Below, one piece after another: positions 25,935-36,177 of a stretch of 64,000 nt of DNA (positions are counted from its first letter, which is position 1; every line of letters begins with the position of its first letter). The notes under the pieces are model-generated. The model was given only the letters and a program-made list of their open reading frames with translations. It searched no databases and was not told where the DNA came from. The translations under genes and the position numbers were made by a program. The stretch lies in assembly GCA_014549065.1 (NCBI GenBank), contig JACDOX010000083.1, forward strand, positions 868,001 to 932,000, read 5' to 3'. This DNA comes from Cardinalis cardinalis (taxonomy: Eukaryota; Chordata; Aves; Passeriformes; Cardinalidae).

Positions 25935-27015
25935 ATTGCTGTATTGTGTTATGTAACAGAACTTATACGCAAGGATTTTCAAAATCAGAATTCATTCTTC
26001 CTGGCTGAGAGAACAGTAATCCTGATGAACACTAGTCTTGTCAACACCTGAAGCATCTTCTCATTGGTTTTTTAGTAAATGTTAGCATCTTCCCAAAGAA
26101 CAAAGCAACTGGTACATGGAAAGCATAAATACTTTGAGCCGAGTTGCCATATAACATTCATCACATCCTATTATTCCACAAAAAATAAAATCTAGACTCA
26201 TCTTTATCCACAGCCTGGATGGTATTTTCCTACTGCTGCACATCTACAGTCCAAGCTTTCATCTCTAGCTCTTTTTTCCCCCTCCCTTTTGTAATGTTAA
26301 GAGAGAAAACCTTAGGGGAAAATGAACAGCTGAATTTCAAATATATGCCCTGAAAATGACAAAAATATTCTCTGGGAGTAATCAGTCAGCATTATATATT
26401 TCCCTGTTTTGCCAAGGGAGGTTGACTTGAAGCCAAACTGGCTCCTGTTGAGCTACAACCCCCAGTTAATGTTCACTTCATTTATCACTTCTTGGGCAAG
26501 GATCTAGGAAAAGGAAGTATCATTTCAAGAAATGTAATTGGGTGGGGGACAGAGCAAATTAAGAATAGTGAGAGAAGAATGGTTCTTAAATGTAACAAAA
26601 GAGAATTGGAGTAGAATAAGACTCAGAAAGATGCATTCATGATGGCTATTAAGCTGACCCTAAGCCCTCAAGAGCAGCTTGTAGTTTCAACATGTTCCTT
26701 GCTCAGTATGCCAAACTGAAAGACTATTTGAGGAACTTCAAACTACAATCTTTGTTTTGTATCCTTTAATTTGAATATTAATTTTGTCCCTGTGCTTATT
26801 CCTATCTTACACCACTTTATGATTTACTCCGCAATGAAACAAAATCATCTTGCTTGTATGCTTGTCTTCATCAACCAAGATAATTTTTAAATTAGGGGAA
26901 AACTATCAGGAGGTTATTCATGACTGTTTCTCATTTTTTCATAAAACAAATTTATAATTTCAGTTTCAGATTAACGCTTTCAGTGTTAAGATGAAATACT
27001 GGAAACAATGAAGGT
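25935..27015. other. AT-rich stretch, no gene recognised
   Basis: No gene or repeat is recognised before the target-site duplication of the LTR at 27017. Confidence 0.55.
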
Positions 27016-27022
27016 TACTAAC

Positions 27023-27326
27023 TGTTACAGATAAGTACGGCTTTATAAAAAAGAGGCCTTGTAAAATAATGGCTTAGGCCTGTTACTTCGGCTAAGTGGA
27101 AGAGGACTATGGGAAAGAGATTCAACTGAGTTAGGGGTAGAAAAGCATGTTATATAACCATCATGTGTTCACATTGTGGTGTATGGTGGTTGGTTGAATT
27201 ATGTTTGTTATGCTTTAAAAGTATGTTGCTGATAACTAACTGCTTAAAGGCTGAGATTTTGCAATAAAGGGGCTCTCCTTTCCACCTGCCTGGGGACTCT
27301 GTGTCACTATGGACTCTCACGCTGCA
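27023..27326 (+). mobile_element. Solo LTR of a class II-type endogenous retrovirus
   Basis: This is a 304-bp segment starting TGTTAC and ending GCTGCA, flanked on both sides by the same 6-mer, actaac (27017-27022 and 27327-27332). The TG/CA ends with a 6-bp target-site duplication are what retroviral integration leaves. Six bp is typical of alpha- and betaretrovirus-like (class II) elements. Inside are a TATA-like box (tatataa, 27151-27157) and a polyadenylation signal (AATAAA, 27263-27268) followed by a roughly 58-bp U5-like end, in plus orientation. Because the duplication encloses the LTR alone, I read it as a solo LTR left by LTR-LTR recombination. On that reading it is not the 5' LTR of the retroviral remains that begin about 150 bp downstream. 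Confidence 0.82.
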
Positions 27327-27406
27327 ACTAACTACCATAATTCAAAGTATAGTATTAATATATTCATTTCTGTCTTTGACTTAACATTTGGCTTCCTATT
27401 TAGCAG

Positions 27407-27424
27407 CATGATCTTCAGATCATG
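27407..27424. repeat. Short palindrome, 8-bp arms
   Basis: The sequence catgatcttcagatcatg has perfect 8-bp arms around a 2-nt centre. It lies in the short interval between the solo LTR and the gag remains. It has no known role. Confidence 0.8.
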
Positions 27425-27479
27425 TCGTGCTTCTTCAGGACTGTCCATAAGAATTCTTTGATAACCTGTCATCCCGCAT

Positions 27480-28560
27480 CAGCTCTTCATGCGCCCACTC
27501 CTGCCCCGCCTGCTCCTGCCCTGCCCGCTCCTGCTGCACCGCAACTGCACAAGACGCAAGACTCTGAGCATATGTGTCTTGGGGCTGTGGGAGGAGAACC
27601 AGAGGGTGGCCCCTGGTCCCCAGTATTTTCTCTCTGATTGGTGGGCAGCCGTGAGAAAACAGGCTGCTGTGGAAGGAGATGTGGATTTGTTACATGCTTT
27701 TCCAGTTATCTACCAGCCCCACCAACCACCTAGATGAGAAATCTTGCCCTATGGCATAATAAAAGAGCTGCATCACTCAGCCATAGACAATGGCATCAGC
27801 ACCCCTTTCTCTACTAGCCTTTTGCAGACTCTGGTGAATTCATATAACTTGGCACCACAAGATTTTAAGAAAATAGCACCCATTATGCTGATGAGTATAC
27901 ACTTCACTTTCTGGATGTTGGAGTGGAGAGAGCCGTGCACTGTTTAAGTTATGGACAATTTATGGCAACCCTTGGGGCATGCTTTGTGACCTACTGGTGC
28001 CAAAGCTCTTGGCAGGGGGAGGGCAAAATCCACTGGCCGTGGTACAGTCTGGGCTGCATGCAAAAGCTCTGGGGCAGTCAAAAGAGCTCAATCTGCAGGC
28101 TTTTCATAAAGCGCTGGATGGTGGTCTCACTACAACCTCATTTGTTAATATATGAGGGGGAGCTGATGAACCTTTTATTGAGTTTCTAGATAAGTTAAAA
28201 GCCACCCTAGATAAGCAAATATTTCTTACCACATAAGAAATATTACTGAAAAGTTAGCAGTGGAAAACACAAACCCCAACTGTCAAAAGGTTTTACAGCC
28301 ACTGTAAGCCCCCACTGTCATAGAAAAGCTTAAGGCTTGTCAGGGAATCTGCGGGTCATTTTGCTTTTGGAGGTTCTCGCCAGAATTAGCATTAATTCCA
28401 GATTGAGTATTCATTTTTCGCGCAGGAAGCCAGATCACATGAGACATCAATGCCCTCAGAACAAAAGAGGTTCTGGAGACTCAGGCGCGTGCACACATTG
28501 TTAGAAGGGACAGCCTCATGTAAAACAATGCTGATTTAATAGAGAAGGAGGGCTGCTCCC
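27480..28560 (+). pseudogene. gag: Endogenous retrovirus gag remnant (capsid and nucleocapsid)
   Basis: This is a broken gag of a class II endogenous retrovirus. It starts in a Pro/Ala-rich stretch (27489-27560). A frame then runs with a single TGA (27735-27737) into a capsid N-terminal domain at about 27690-27947, recognisable by LPYGIIKEL, a TPFST segment and a W-rich end. After frameshifts, the capsid C-terminal major homology region is visible in another frame from 28162 (ADEPFIEFLDKLKA). Nucleocapsid is marked by a CCHC zinc-knuckle half (H-x4-C, 28436 on) and a second, degenerate knuckle with an in-frame stop near 28490-28530. The matrix region is largely missing. At least two frame changes and several stops make it non-functional. 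The function named is that of the family (virion structural polyprotein). Confidence 0.88.
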
Positions 28561-28599
28561 AGATACATCTATGGCCCCTCCAGGAAACCTCCAGCAGAG

Positions 28600-28960
28600 C
28601 ACAGGGGGAGCCACTCGTGGGGCAAAACAAGACCCACTGTACTCATCCCCACAAAAGCCTTGGCAGCTGGACCACAGGCTACACTGGTGTGGACCTGGCC
28701 TTCGCCGTCACTGTGACTCTTCAGGACAGCAGCGTGCACTGTTTGCCTTCAGATGTCTGGGGACTGCTGGGCTGGGAGTGCAGTGCACATGTGATTGGTC
28801 GAGCCTTGACCACAAAGCAGGGCTTTTTTGTTCTGCCTAGACTCATATTTACTGGGAGATTCCGATAATAGTTTGGCCTCCTGTACCCCCAGGGTAAAAA
28901 TTTCTGAAGGGGCACAAATTGCTCAACTTGTTTATTTCCATAGCCCCTGTAGTTTTCCAT
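28600..28960 (+). pseudogene. Endogenous retrovirus dUTPase remnant (pro reading frame)
   Basis: This is the remains of a trimeric-type dUTPase domain, an enzyme that hydrolyses dUTP to dUMP and pyrophosphate. Visible in one frame are a TGVDLAFAV stretch (motif 1-like), a GLLGWECSAHVIGRALTTKQ stretch (motif 2-like, with GRA where GRS is usual), and a GFFVLPRLI segment (motif 3-like). The 3' part, including ISEGAQIAQL from about 28897, lies in a different frame after an indel, and a stop falls between them. A dUTPase lying between nucleocapsid and protease is characteristic of betaretroviruses and related class II endogenous elements, which fixes the affiliation of this provirus. The copy cannot encode an active enzyme as it stands. 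Confidence 0.85.
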
Positions 28961-29039
28961 GAGTTAGATGTAACAGTGGCTTTGATTTCACTGGGCAGTC
29001 GCAGATCTTCTGGGCACACTTTTCAGTCATAGACCCACC

Positions 29040-29400
29040 CTCAAATGTGCTCTTTGGCATCAAAATTAGAAGCTACACATTGCTGCTATACTTGATAGTG
29101 GTGCTGATTATACTTTTACAGCTTACTCAGCATGGCCCAGCCATTAGCCCCTGACTCAAGTTGCTAAAGGGTTGGAGACCTCTCTGTACTGAAGCACAGT
29201 GTAAATTTTGTCACAACAGAGGGCCCTGAAGGTCACACTGCCACTGTGAAACCTCATGTATTACCATTCTCTGTTACTTTGTGGGGATGAGACTGTCTTA
29301 GCCAATGAGGTGTTGGGAACTAATTTACCATACGGGCCACTGCTAAGCAGCATGTCCCAGCCCTCAGATGACAGATTGTCCTGTGTGGGTTGACTAGAGG
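29040..29400 (+). pseudogene. pro: Endogenous retrovirus aspartic protease remnant
   Basis: A retroviral aspartic protease remnant, the enzyme that cleaves Gag and Pol polyproteins. The active-site box reads ILDSGAD (GAT of the catalytic Asp at 29094-29096) with the usual hydrophobic lead-in. About 60 codons later there is a decayed LWG-x-D-x-LSQ-type C-terminal segment (29275-29315) containing stops. Several in-frame stop codons, one just before the active-site segment, break the frame. It lies directly after the dUTPase remnant, as in betaretroviral pro. Confidence 0.85.
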
Positions 29401-29439
29401 CCCTTTTCTTGGGAAAAGCCGCAACAGTTTCACCAGCTT

Positions 29440-29705
29440 TTACAAGAGGAGCTGCAATCTGGCCATACCGTTCCCACAATTAGCCCAAGGAATTCTCCTG
29501 TTTTTGTTATTCAGAAAAAGAGTAGAACATGGTGATTGCTACAAGATCTTAAAAAAATCAATAATATTTTTGTGCCTGTGGGATTTCTGGACCCTCATAG
29601 TTATTGATTTAAAAGATTGCTTTTCTTTTACTGTACCACTTTGGGAACACAATGCCCCTTGATCTGCATTTTCTGTGCCTTCCATTGTCTCAAGTGTCCA
29701 CACTC
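29440..29705 (+). pseudogene. pol: Endogenous retrovirus reverse transcriptase remnant (fingers and motif A)
   Basis: This is the N-terminal part of a retroviral reverse transcriptase. The fingers segment (NSPVFVIQKKS, then LLQDLKKINN after a stop) is followed by palm motif A (VIDLKDCF, about 29605-29628, with the metal-binding Asp). A SVPSIVS stretch follows. The two parts lie in different frames. The spacing between the fingers and motif A is shorter than in the family, which suggests a small deletion. The rest of the palm, including the YMDD box (motif C), is absent: the sequence passes within a few bases near 29690-29706 to a region that belongs to the thumb. The enzyme cannot work. Confidence 0.87.
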
Positions 29706-30150
29706 AATGATTTGCAAAAGCTCTTGAGTACAATTTATTGGGTATTAATTGGGTATTAATTGGCCTTTTCTTGGGTGTTACAACTGAACAACTCTACCCC
29801 CTTTTCCAGCTATGGAAAGGGAACTCTGAACTTACTTCCCCTTGCTCCCTGACACCCAGAGCAACAGAAGCGTCAGAACAGGTCACACAGGTGTTAAGTG
29901 CTTGACAGGCTTGTAGAAAAGTTGATGGTTTCCCTGTTAATTTTTATCTTCATTTTATTGAAAGCTCTTACTGTTCCCCAATTCCAATTGCCAATGCCTA
30001 CATGGTGTTTACAGATGGCTCTGGAAAGACTGGTAGGTCTGTGACAGTGTGGCAAAGTAATAGGCAGTGGCTATAAGATGTGAAAGTAGTTAATGGTTCT
30101 TCGCAACTGGTAGAATTAGACAGTGTGGTTAGGGGTTCTGAAAAATTTCA
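29706..30150 (+). pseudogene. pol: Endogenous retrovirus thumb, connection and RNase H remnant
   Basis: This follows the deletion junction. A thumb segment (LNDLQKLLSTIYWV) is interrupted by an 11-bp tandem duplication near 29736-29758. A connection-type segment (QLYPLFQLWKGNSELTSP) follows from about 29790. RNase H begins with VFTDGSG (first catalytic Asp codon at 30014-30016), and a QLVELDSVV segment carries the usual Glu (30113-30115). The remaining RNase H is cut short, and the sequence passes into integrase within roughly 100 bp. Frame breaks and stops are present throughout. RNase H normally degrades the RNA strand of the replication hybrid. Confidence 0.82.
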
Positions 30151-30189
30151 ACATGATCCAGTTAGCTGGGGCTGTTGTTGTGCTGGATG

Positions 30190-31010
30190 TTTTTTCTCAG
30201 GCATGTCTGTCACATGGGTTTTTCACCAGAGTGCAGCAGCTCTTCGAAAAGAGTTTAATTTGCCATGAGCAAGCATGGCAAATTGTGCAAGCCTGTGCCG
30301 ATTGTCAACATGTAGCACCCCCTGCCTGCTCTCAGAATTAATTCCCGAGGACTTTAAGCCCTAAAAATCTGGCAGACTGATGTTACACAAGTCCCTGAGC
30401 TTGGTAAGTTGAAATACGTTCATGTTACAATTTATACATTTTGACAGGCATTTTTGCCTCTGCACATAGATGTGAATGTGCAAAAGATCACCAGCGTAGT
30501 TTTTTGTCAGCTTTTGCAGCACTCAGAGTACCCATATCCATAAAGACTGATAATGGGCTGGTCTATACATCCAAATGGATGGCCAACATTTTTCATTTGC
30601 ACATGGGGGTGCACCATGTCACAGGTATTCCACATTCCCCTAAAGGTCAAGCCATTGTTGAATGGGCCCATAGCACTCTCAAGTTCATGTTGTTAAACCG
30701 AAAAAGAGGGAGTGCAGAAATGGGATATAGCCCCCAGGAAAGACTGCAGAAAGCCCTACATGTTCTTAATTTTTTAAATTGCATTCAAAAACCAAACCCC
30801 CATCCAACAATAATTTAGTGAATCACAGGCTCACTTAGAAAGAGCTAAGGTACTTGTTAGGAATATCGAAAGTGGAAAATGGGAAGGCCCCTTTCCATTG
30901 ATAACCTGGGGGGGAAGATATGCTTGTGTTTCCACAGATTCCAGTCCAAGATAGGTACCTGCAAGAGTGATCCAACCAGCCTTGGATACTCCAGCTTCAT
31001 AATCAACTTG
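30190..31010 (+). pseudogene. pol: Endogenous retrovirus integrase remnant
   Basis: Best preserved part of the provirus. The N-terminal zinc domain shows an H-x3-H arrangement split by a 1-nt frame change near 30210-30230, then C-x2-C (QACADCQH, about 30286-30311). The catalytic core carries all three D,D-E acidic residues: D in WQTDVTQV (about 30370-30393), D in IKTDNG (30541 on) and E in GQAIVEW (30647 on). A continuous 125-codon frame (30441-30818) covers the core from just before the second Asp onwards. After one frame shift near 30816 the C-terminal domain follows (VLVRNIESGKWEGPF and WGGRYACV, about 30850-30930), with a stop near 30954. Integrase normally joins viral DNA to the host chromosome. 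This copy is interrupted and inactive. Confidence 0.9.
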
Positions 31011-31417
31011 TGGGGAAGACAAACTCTTATGAAGTCATGTTCCTTATTGATATTAATAAAGTTTTTATTCAATTTGGTAGATAATTTAGGGAAACTCTTG
31101 GTCAAGGCTTGTGTCTTTGGCCAAGCCTGAGCCCTGGCAGACTGGGGATTGTGCCATCGGACCCGGGCATTTCTGCACTAAAAGTGTAATCAAGTCGCTT
31201 TGACTTGCTGATCGAATCTTACAAAATCTTGGACCCCCTTTCCTGGGAAAGGCTCTCCAAGGGTTCACTGTGAAATGGGACTCCCCAGCAACTGCAGACT
31301 CTGGGTGATAGTAAAGGTTTTAGAAAATTTTAAGTTGTTTCTCACGGTTTTATCTGTTTAATCATTGTCTCCATTCATGGGAAGCGCTTTGTTTCATGAT
31401 TCTCATTTGTGTAAAAC
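31011..31417 (+). other. Stretch where env should be; no env recognised
   Basis: Only about 400 bp separate the integrase C-terminal domain from the polypurine tract, too little for an env gene (usually well over 1.5 kb). I recognise no surface or transmembrane glycoprotein segment in any frame. env was either deleted or never carried by this lineage. Confidence 0.65.
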
Positions 31418-31430
31418 AAAAAAGAGGGAG
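31418..31430 (+). promoter_or_regulatory. Retroviral polypurine tract
   Basis: A purine run (aaaaaagagggag) sits one base before a TGTGGG start of an LTR-like sequence and follows the integrase remnant at the expected side. In retroviruses this tract primes plus-strand DNA synthesis. Confidence 0.75.
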
Positions 31431-31431
31431 T

Positions 31432-31520
31432 TGTGGGAAGAAATGGGAAAATCAGATTGTTCCTTTAAATAAACAATTCAGATTCCCTGCTGGTCTGACT
31501 CTGTGCCTAAGTCATTCACA
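31432..31520 (+). mobile_element. 3' LTR remnant of the retrovirus (internally deleted)
   Basis: It begins TGTGGGAAG directly after the polypurine tract. It contains AATAAA (about 31466-31472) and a GACTCTGTG segment resembling a U5, and ends near a CA at 31519-31520. At about 89 bp it is far shorter than a working LTR, so most of U3 is missing. Its start does not match the solo LTR at 27023-27326, which suggests a different family. The end point is approximate. Confidence 0.55.
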
Positions 31521-31529
31521 ATCTTTAAG

Positions 31530-31715
31530 GTGAGATGCTGGAAGAGTTTCCACAGAGAGACTGTGGATGACCCATCCCTGGCAGCATTCATGTCTAGGCT
31601 GGGTAAGGCCTTGAGTAACCTGCTCTAGTGGGAGGTTTCCCTGCCCATAGCAGAGTGGGATTGGGTCTAGATGATAAGACGTCCCTTCCAACCCTTAACA
31701 TTCTACAGTGCTTTG
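31530..31715 (+). mobile_element. CR1 LINE, 5'-truncated 3' end
   Basis: A plus-strand CR1 3' region, recognised by 'ctgtggatgacccatccctgg', 'tctagtgggaggtttccctg' and 'gtcccttccaaccc' leading to a decayed tail (ttctacagtgct). It directly abuts the LTR remnant. No continuation of this CR1 is seen upstream of the retrovirus, so the provirus did not split it. Confidence 0.88.
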
Positions 31716-31719
31716 TGTC

Positions 31720-33540
31720 AGTAGCTATCCATTGAGATATCTTCACCACTAAACTCTGAGATTATCACTAACTCATGAAGGCCCAAATTCCTTTAATATT
31801 ACTATTTCCTTATCTCGATTAACCAGCTCAAATAGCTTCCAATATGGGTAGGAATTCCTGTAGATTTAGCAAGAGGTTTTTTCATGGGTTTTTGTTTCTT
31901 TTTTTTATTTTTTAAGATCATGTTCAACTTTGTTTTTATTTCACTCCTTGTTTGAAAATCTTGAAAATCTTGAGAATTAAGGATTACCACATTTATTAAA
32001 AATATTGGGTTCTCTTTCATGTTTCTAGGAGTTTTTCTTCAATTCTCAGACACAGTGAGAAATATGGTGATAGAAGCAATCCTGTGAAATACTTCAAAAC
32101 AATCAAAACTGAATAAAAAATGGAAAAATAATTTAAAATATTCTTATGATCAGATCCTAGATGAAAATGCTTGAATACAAGCATTAGTGGAAGTTATATT
32201 CATGTCATTAAAGTCAATATAGCAATTAGATATGAAACTGAATGAGTACTGAACAATTTTTGTAATGTAGAATGCAAATTTTATCTTAGTAGTAAAAAAC
32301 GAAAATTCAGTTTACAGATAGATTCAAATCTATTTGTACATTCAAAAATCATGGATACATTTACTCATTAGTAGCACTGATTTTCTCTATAGATATTCAT
32401 GTTTCTAAGTTCTGTAAATTAATTAATGCAATTAAAATTGTTGCTAATCAGAAGAGAGAAAAACCCTGCCTCATTTGATGTGAGAAGAAATGCAAAACAC
32501 AGATTTATATTCCACAAGTGACTGAATTGCCTGTACATGGGCTATCCCACAGAACAGGGAACCGTGGACAGTTTCTGTGCTCTTACACCTATCAAGTAAC
32601 AACTGAATCTGTAATTCAGTTCTTTGCTATATGTTATTTTATGTGTAAAGCACCATAACCTTAGCTACAGGACTTGAATGTAGGTAGCAAAAACACTAAA
32701 AGATGTAGCTAAAGTGAGAGATGTATGGAAAATTTTGGCTTATTCCTGATTCTTGATAAAAGCTACATAATTAGGCTTAACCCTGTTTGCTTTGGGCTGT
32801 GGTGCATGAAATTACAAAGTTGAGCTGTAAGATGCTTACCTTAAGAAACTAAAGATCACACAAACAAATATTCCTGCACAATTAGCTGTGCTAGATATAT
32901 AGAAAGCTCTGGTGCTTTCCTATGAAACATCCTTTAGCATTCACCAACGACCTTGGGTAAAAGGGAAATAATACCCAAATACTTTGTTCAAAGATCAAGC
33001 CAAACAAACTTTTCCGAAAATGCTAAACACTTGGTTCATGTTTAATTACTTTGACACTCTTCTGCAGTTCCTAATTTTGTTTACAGTTAGAGACAAATCC
33101 CCCTGATATTACAGAACAGCTATAGAAAAAGTGACATCCCTCTGCCACAGCAAAATATACTGACATTTGTATGAGACAGAATTTGAAGCATTGCTGCACA
33201 GACTGTCCAGACAGATATAAGGAATGTATTTAAACTCTACTAGACTCCTGAAAATGATCTGGTGCTACATGTAGTGCCAGGTAAAAGTCTGTGAAAAGTA
33301 TAGTTGCCATCACATACTGGTTTAATGAAAAGAGAGTTGATTGCCTGGATAACACTTTGGAGACAGGCATCTGAGAATTTGGCTGCTTAACCAAGCTAAA
33401 CCCAATAGCAAAACATTCGTAGTCTATTCATCACAAGGGAGTATCAACAGAAGCAGAATTAAAGAATGGTCAAAATTGGGAGTGACTTCCTGAGAGGATT
33501 TAGTGGAGCCTTGCAACCTCTGAGCAAGCAAGGTCAACAG
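31720..33540. other. AT-rich stretch, no gene recognised
   Basis: No exon, RNA gene or named repeat is recognised. Confidence 0.55.
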
Positions 33541-33544
33541 CAGG

Positions 33545-33905
33545 TTTACCAGGATCATGTCTAGTTGGGTTTGATATTCTCCATGGATAGAGACTTCACA
33601 GCCTCTCTGGGCAGACTGTGCCAGTGTTCAACTACCCTCATGGGAAAGAAATGTTTTTCTCTGTTCAGATGAAGTTTCATGTTTATCAGTTTGTGCCCAT
33701 GTGCTACCATCCTGCCCTTTTTTGGACTGGATCTAACAAAGTAGTTACGTATCTTTTTGAACTGATGACTCCAGAAACAGATCCAGCACACTGATGTGCC
33801 TCACCAGAGCAGAATACAAGTATCATCTCCGTTGGCCTGCTGGCGACATTCCACTTTATGCTGACCAGATTGCTGTTGGTCTTTACTGCTCCAAGAGTGC
33901 GCAGC
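33545..33905 (-). mobile_element. CR1 LINE fragment
   Basis: A minus-oriented CR1. On the plus strand it reads through 'acagcctctctgggcagac', 'tgccagtgttcaactaccct', a 'tttgtgcccat' segment and a diverged 'cctgctgg...ctgctccaagagtgcgc' segment, the usual reverse-complement order of the CR1 3' region. The terminal tail is missing at the low-coordinate side. It has no intact frame. Confidence 0.85.
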
Positions 33906-33909
33906 TTGA

Positions 33910-34560
33910 TAAAAAATGTAGAAAAGACGACAGAACTCTCTTACCATAGCATTAAATTACTTCTCAAAATAAAAGTAGTCTTAAATTTTATTACTTGGTC
34001 ATCCTGCTAAAACCAAAAGCTTCTCTTCCCTGAAGCTTTGAAATCAGTCAGAAAAAGACTAGGCTAAGTNGTTAGTTTTTTTGATGGGTTTAGCAGTCAC
34101 ATTGAAGCCTGTGGAGACACTTTTATCTAAATTTAGTTCCTGGATGTTTTTTCTGAAAAATTATTGGTGACACTTCTGAAATACAATGCTTCAATCAAAT
34201 TTAAAACTGTCAATCAATCCCAGCAGTGCAACAAAAATAAACAGACCTATAGTGTTCCTTTCAGCAGCAAACTAAGATTTCTTTTCTACAGCTGCTGTTA
34301 TTATGGACTGATCGACATATTTAGTCAAGGACAGTTGGATCTCAGACCAAATTTTTAGGGTGCAGAGCAATTCAATGCTGGACATTACACTTGCGCACAA
34401 AGTTGAAAGCAAACAGTGAAAATCTCATGCCCTGGCAGCGGTTACAACTTTCCTGCATTTCTGTACTTGCTAACTGCCAACTTGTGGAGCAAGTTTCTTT
34501 GACAGTAAAATCACTGTGAGAGTAAAATAATTTTGTAGCTCTAAACACGCAGCACATCAC
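33910..34560. other. No gene recognised
   Basis: AT-rich spacer between two CR1 copies, with a single N at 34070. Nothing else can be named. Confidence 0.55.
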
Positions 34561-34569
34561 TTCAGACCA

Positions 34570-34935
34570 AATGCTTGAATCAGTGAAGAGGAGGCTCAGG
34601 AGGGACCCTATTACTCTCTACAACTCTCTACAACTACCTGAAAGGAGGTCAGCCTTTTCTACCATGTTTCAACTGAAAAGACAAGAGGAAATGGCCTTAA
34701 GTTGCATCAGAAGAGGTTCAGATCAGATGTTAGAATTTTTTCACTGAAAGAGTGGTTAGGCATTGGGATGAATTGCCCAGGGAGGTCACTCACTCTCTCT
34801 TGAGGTGTTCAAGAAGTGCCTAGATGTGACACATGGGGATATGATTTAAGGGTGATTATGATGATGCTGTGTTGAAGGTTGGACTTGATGATCTTAAAAG
34901 TCTCTTCCAGCCTTGATGTTTCTGTGATTCTTCTG
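34570..34935 (+). mobile_element. CR1 LINE, 5'-truncated 3' end
   Basis: A plus-strand CR1 3' region with 'gaggctcaggagggaccc', 'tgcccagggaggtcactcac', 'ggttggacttgatgatctt' and a tail of the 'tctgtgattctt' type. A perfect 11-bp tandem duplication (ctctctacaa unit) lies near 34613-34635. It has no coding capacity. Confidence 0.9.
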
Positions 34936-34939
34936 TGTA

Positions 34940-36170
34940 AAATCTTTTCTTGATGGTCCTTTTAAATAAATGCTCTTGCAACCTTCTGTCTCATGGAGTG
35001 GCTCTTGCAGATGCCACCCTATACACTTCTGAAGGTTAAGCCTGTCTCCAGTCAGGATACAAGTTTTACAACTTCAGAGATTGTACCTTTTGCCTCACAA
35101 GTCATTCTCCCACATAACAATATCACAACTGAGATCAGATGACCCACATCAGCTGTGGATCGCCATCAACCCAGATCAATTGTTCCTTTTACTAAAAAGG
35201 AGCCTATTGGCAGAGATACATTCTGTTAGCTGTATCTTCCAGTATTTTGCTGGAGACTTAAGTTGCAAATGACTACAAGACATGGTAAATCATGCTTTAA
35301 GATTTAAGGTCAAGTACTTATTTCGATGAAGTAGTGTATAATGGGATTTCAGAGTACCATTTTTTTTCTTACTGGGTGATTTTATTTTAGAGTATTAAGT
35401 GGTGCCACTGCAAAGTGTCATTAAAAACTAATCAAGGTGAATTTTTTCTACTTAAGGCATTCATTTTATTGACTTTTTATGAAATTAAATTATTGTGTGT
35501 CTAAATCAGTGAGGAACAGATACTGGTCATACATGAATGCATATGCAGAAGATAGCATAGTTTGTGTAAGGATATAACATATTAACTTCTGGGTTGCTTG
35601 CCTCAGCTCCTGAATTTAAAGGAGCTGCCTAACACTTTCAAACCTCCCAGTTGTATTCCAACACAAAGTAAATTCCACAATACTGGCAAATCAGACTTCA
35701 CATCAATGTTTTTATTTGGCTGCTTGCCAATGTCTAATAAAAAATATAATTAGAGGCGAGACTATTGCAATTTGATGCTGCTATACACTCTCCTTCTGTC
35801 CAGGCAACTAATATAATAAAAGTGTTATAAGATATGAAATACTTAATATTATTTTAATTTTAGTTCAACTGGTGAAGAGCTGAAGGCCCTGGTTGATACT
35901 TGGGCTACTGACACTCAGCTGCTTTAGTATAAAGCCATATGGTTTATAACTATTTAGCAGCATATTTTATACAGCTGCTGAAATGAAATGTCATTTAAAG
36001 GAAGCTGTCTTAGTCAAAAACATGTTAAGCAGGACAGATACAGAGGCTCTGTGGTTAATTTTGCCTTTGCATTTCTTTATTCCTCCATCTATTTTTTTGC
36101 AAGGCCCTGTAGTGATGTGCCTGTAATAAGATTTTAATTCTATTCCCCATTAAATCTGTAATTGATAATG
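34940..36170. other. AT-rich stretch, no gene recognised
   Basis: I see no gene or nameable repeat. The short open frame at 35081-35272 has no domain. Confidence 0.55.
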
Positions 36171-36177
36171 AACAATT

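Noticed and set aside
27023..31520. Reading the LTR at 27023 and the remnant at 31432 as the two LTRs of one provirus
   Set aside because: The first LTR is closed on both sides by the same 6-bp duplication, and its start does not match the 31432 LTR. They share only a short GACTCTGTG stretch. The one-provirus reading is kept as a less likely alternative.
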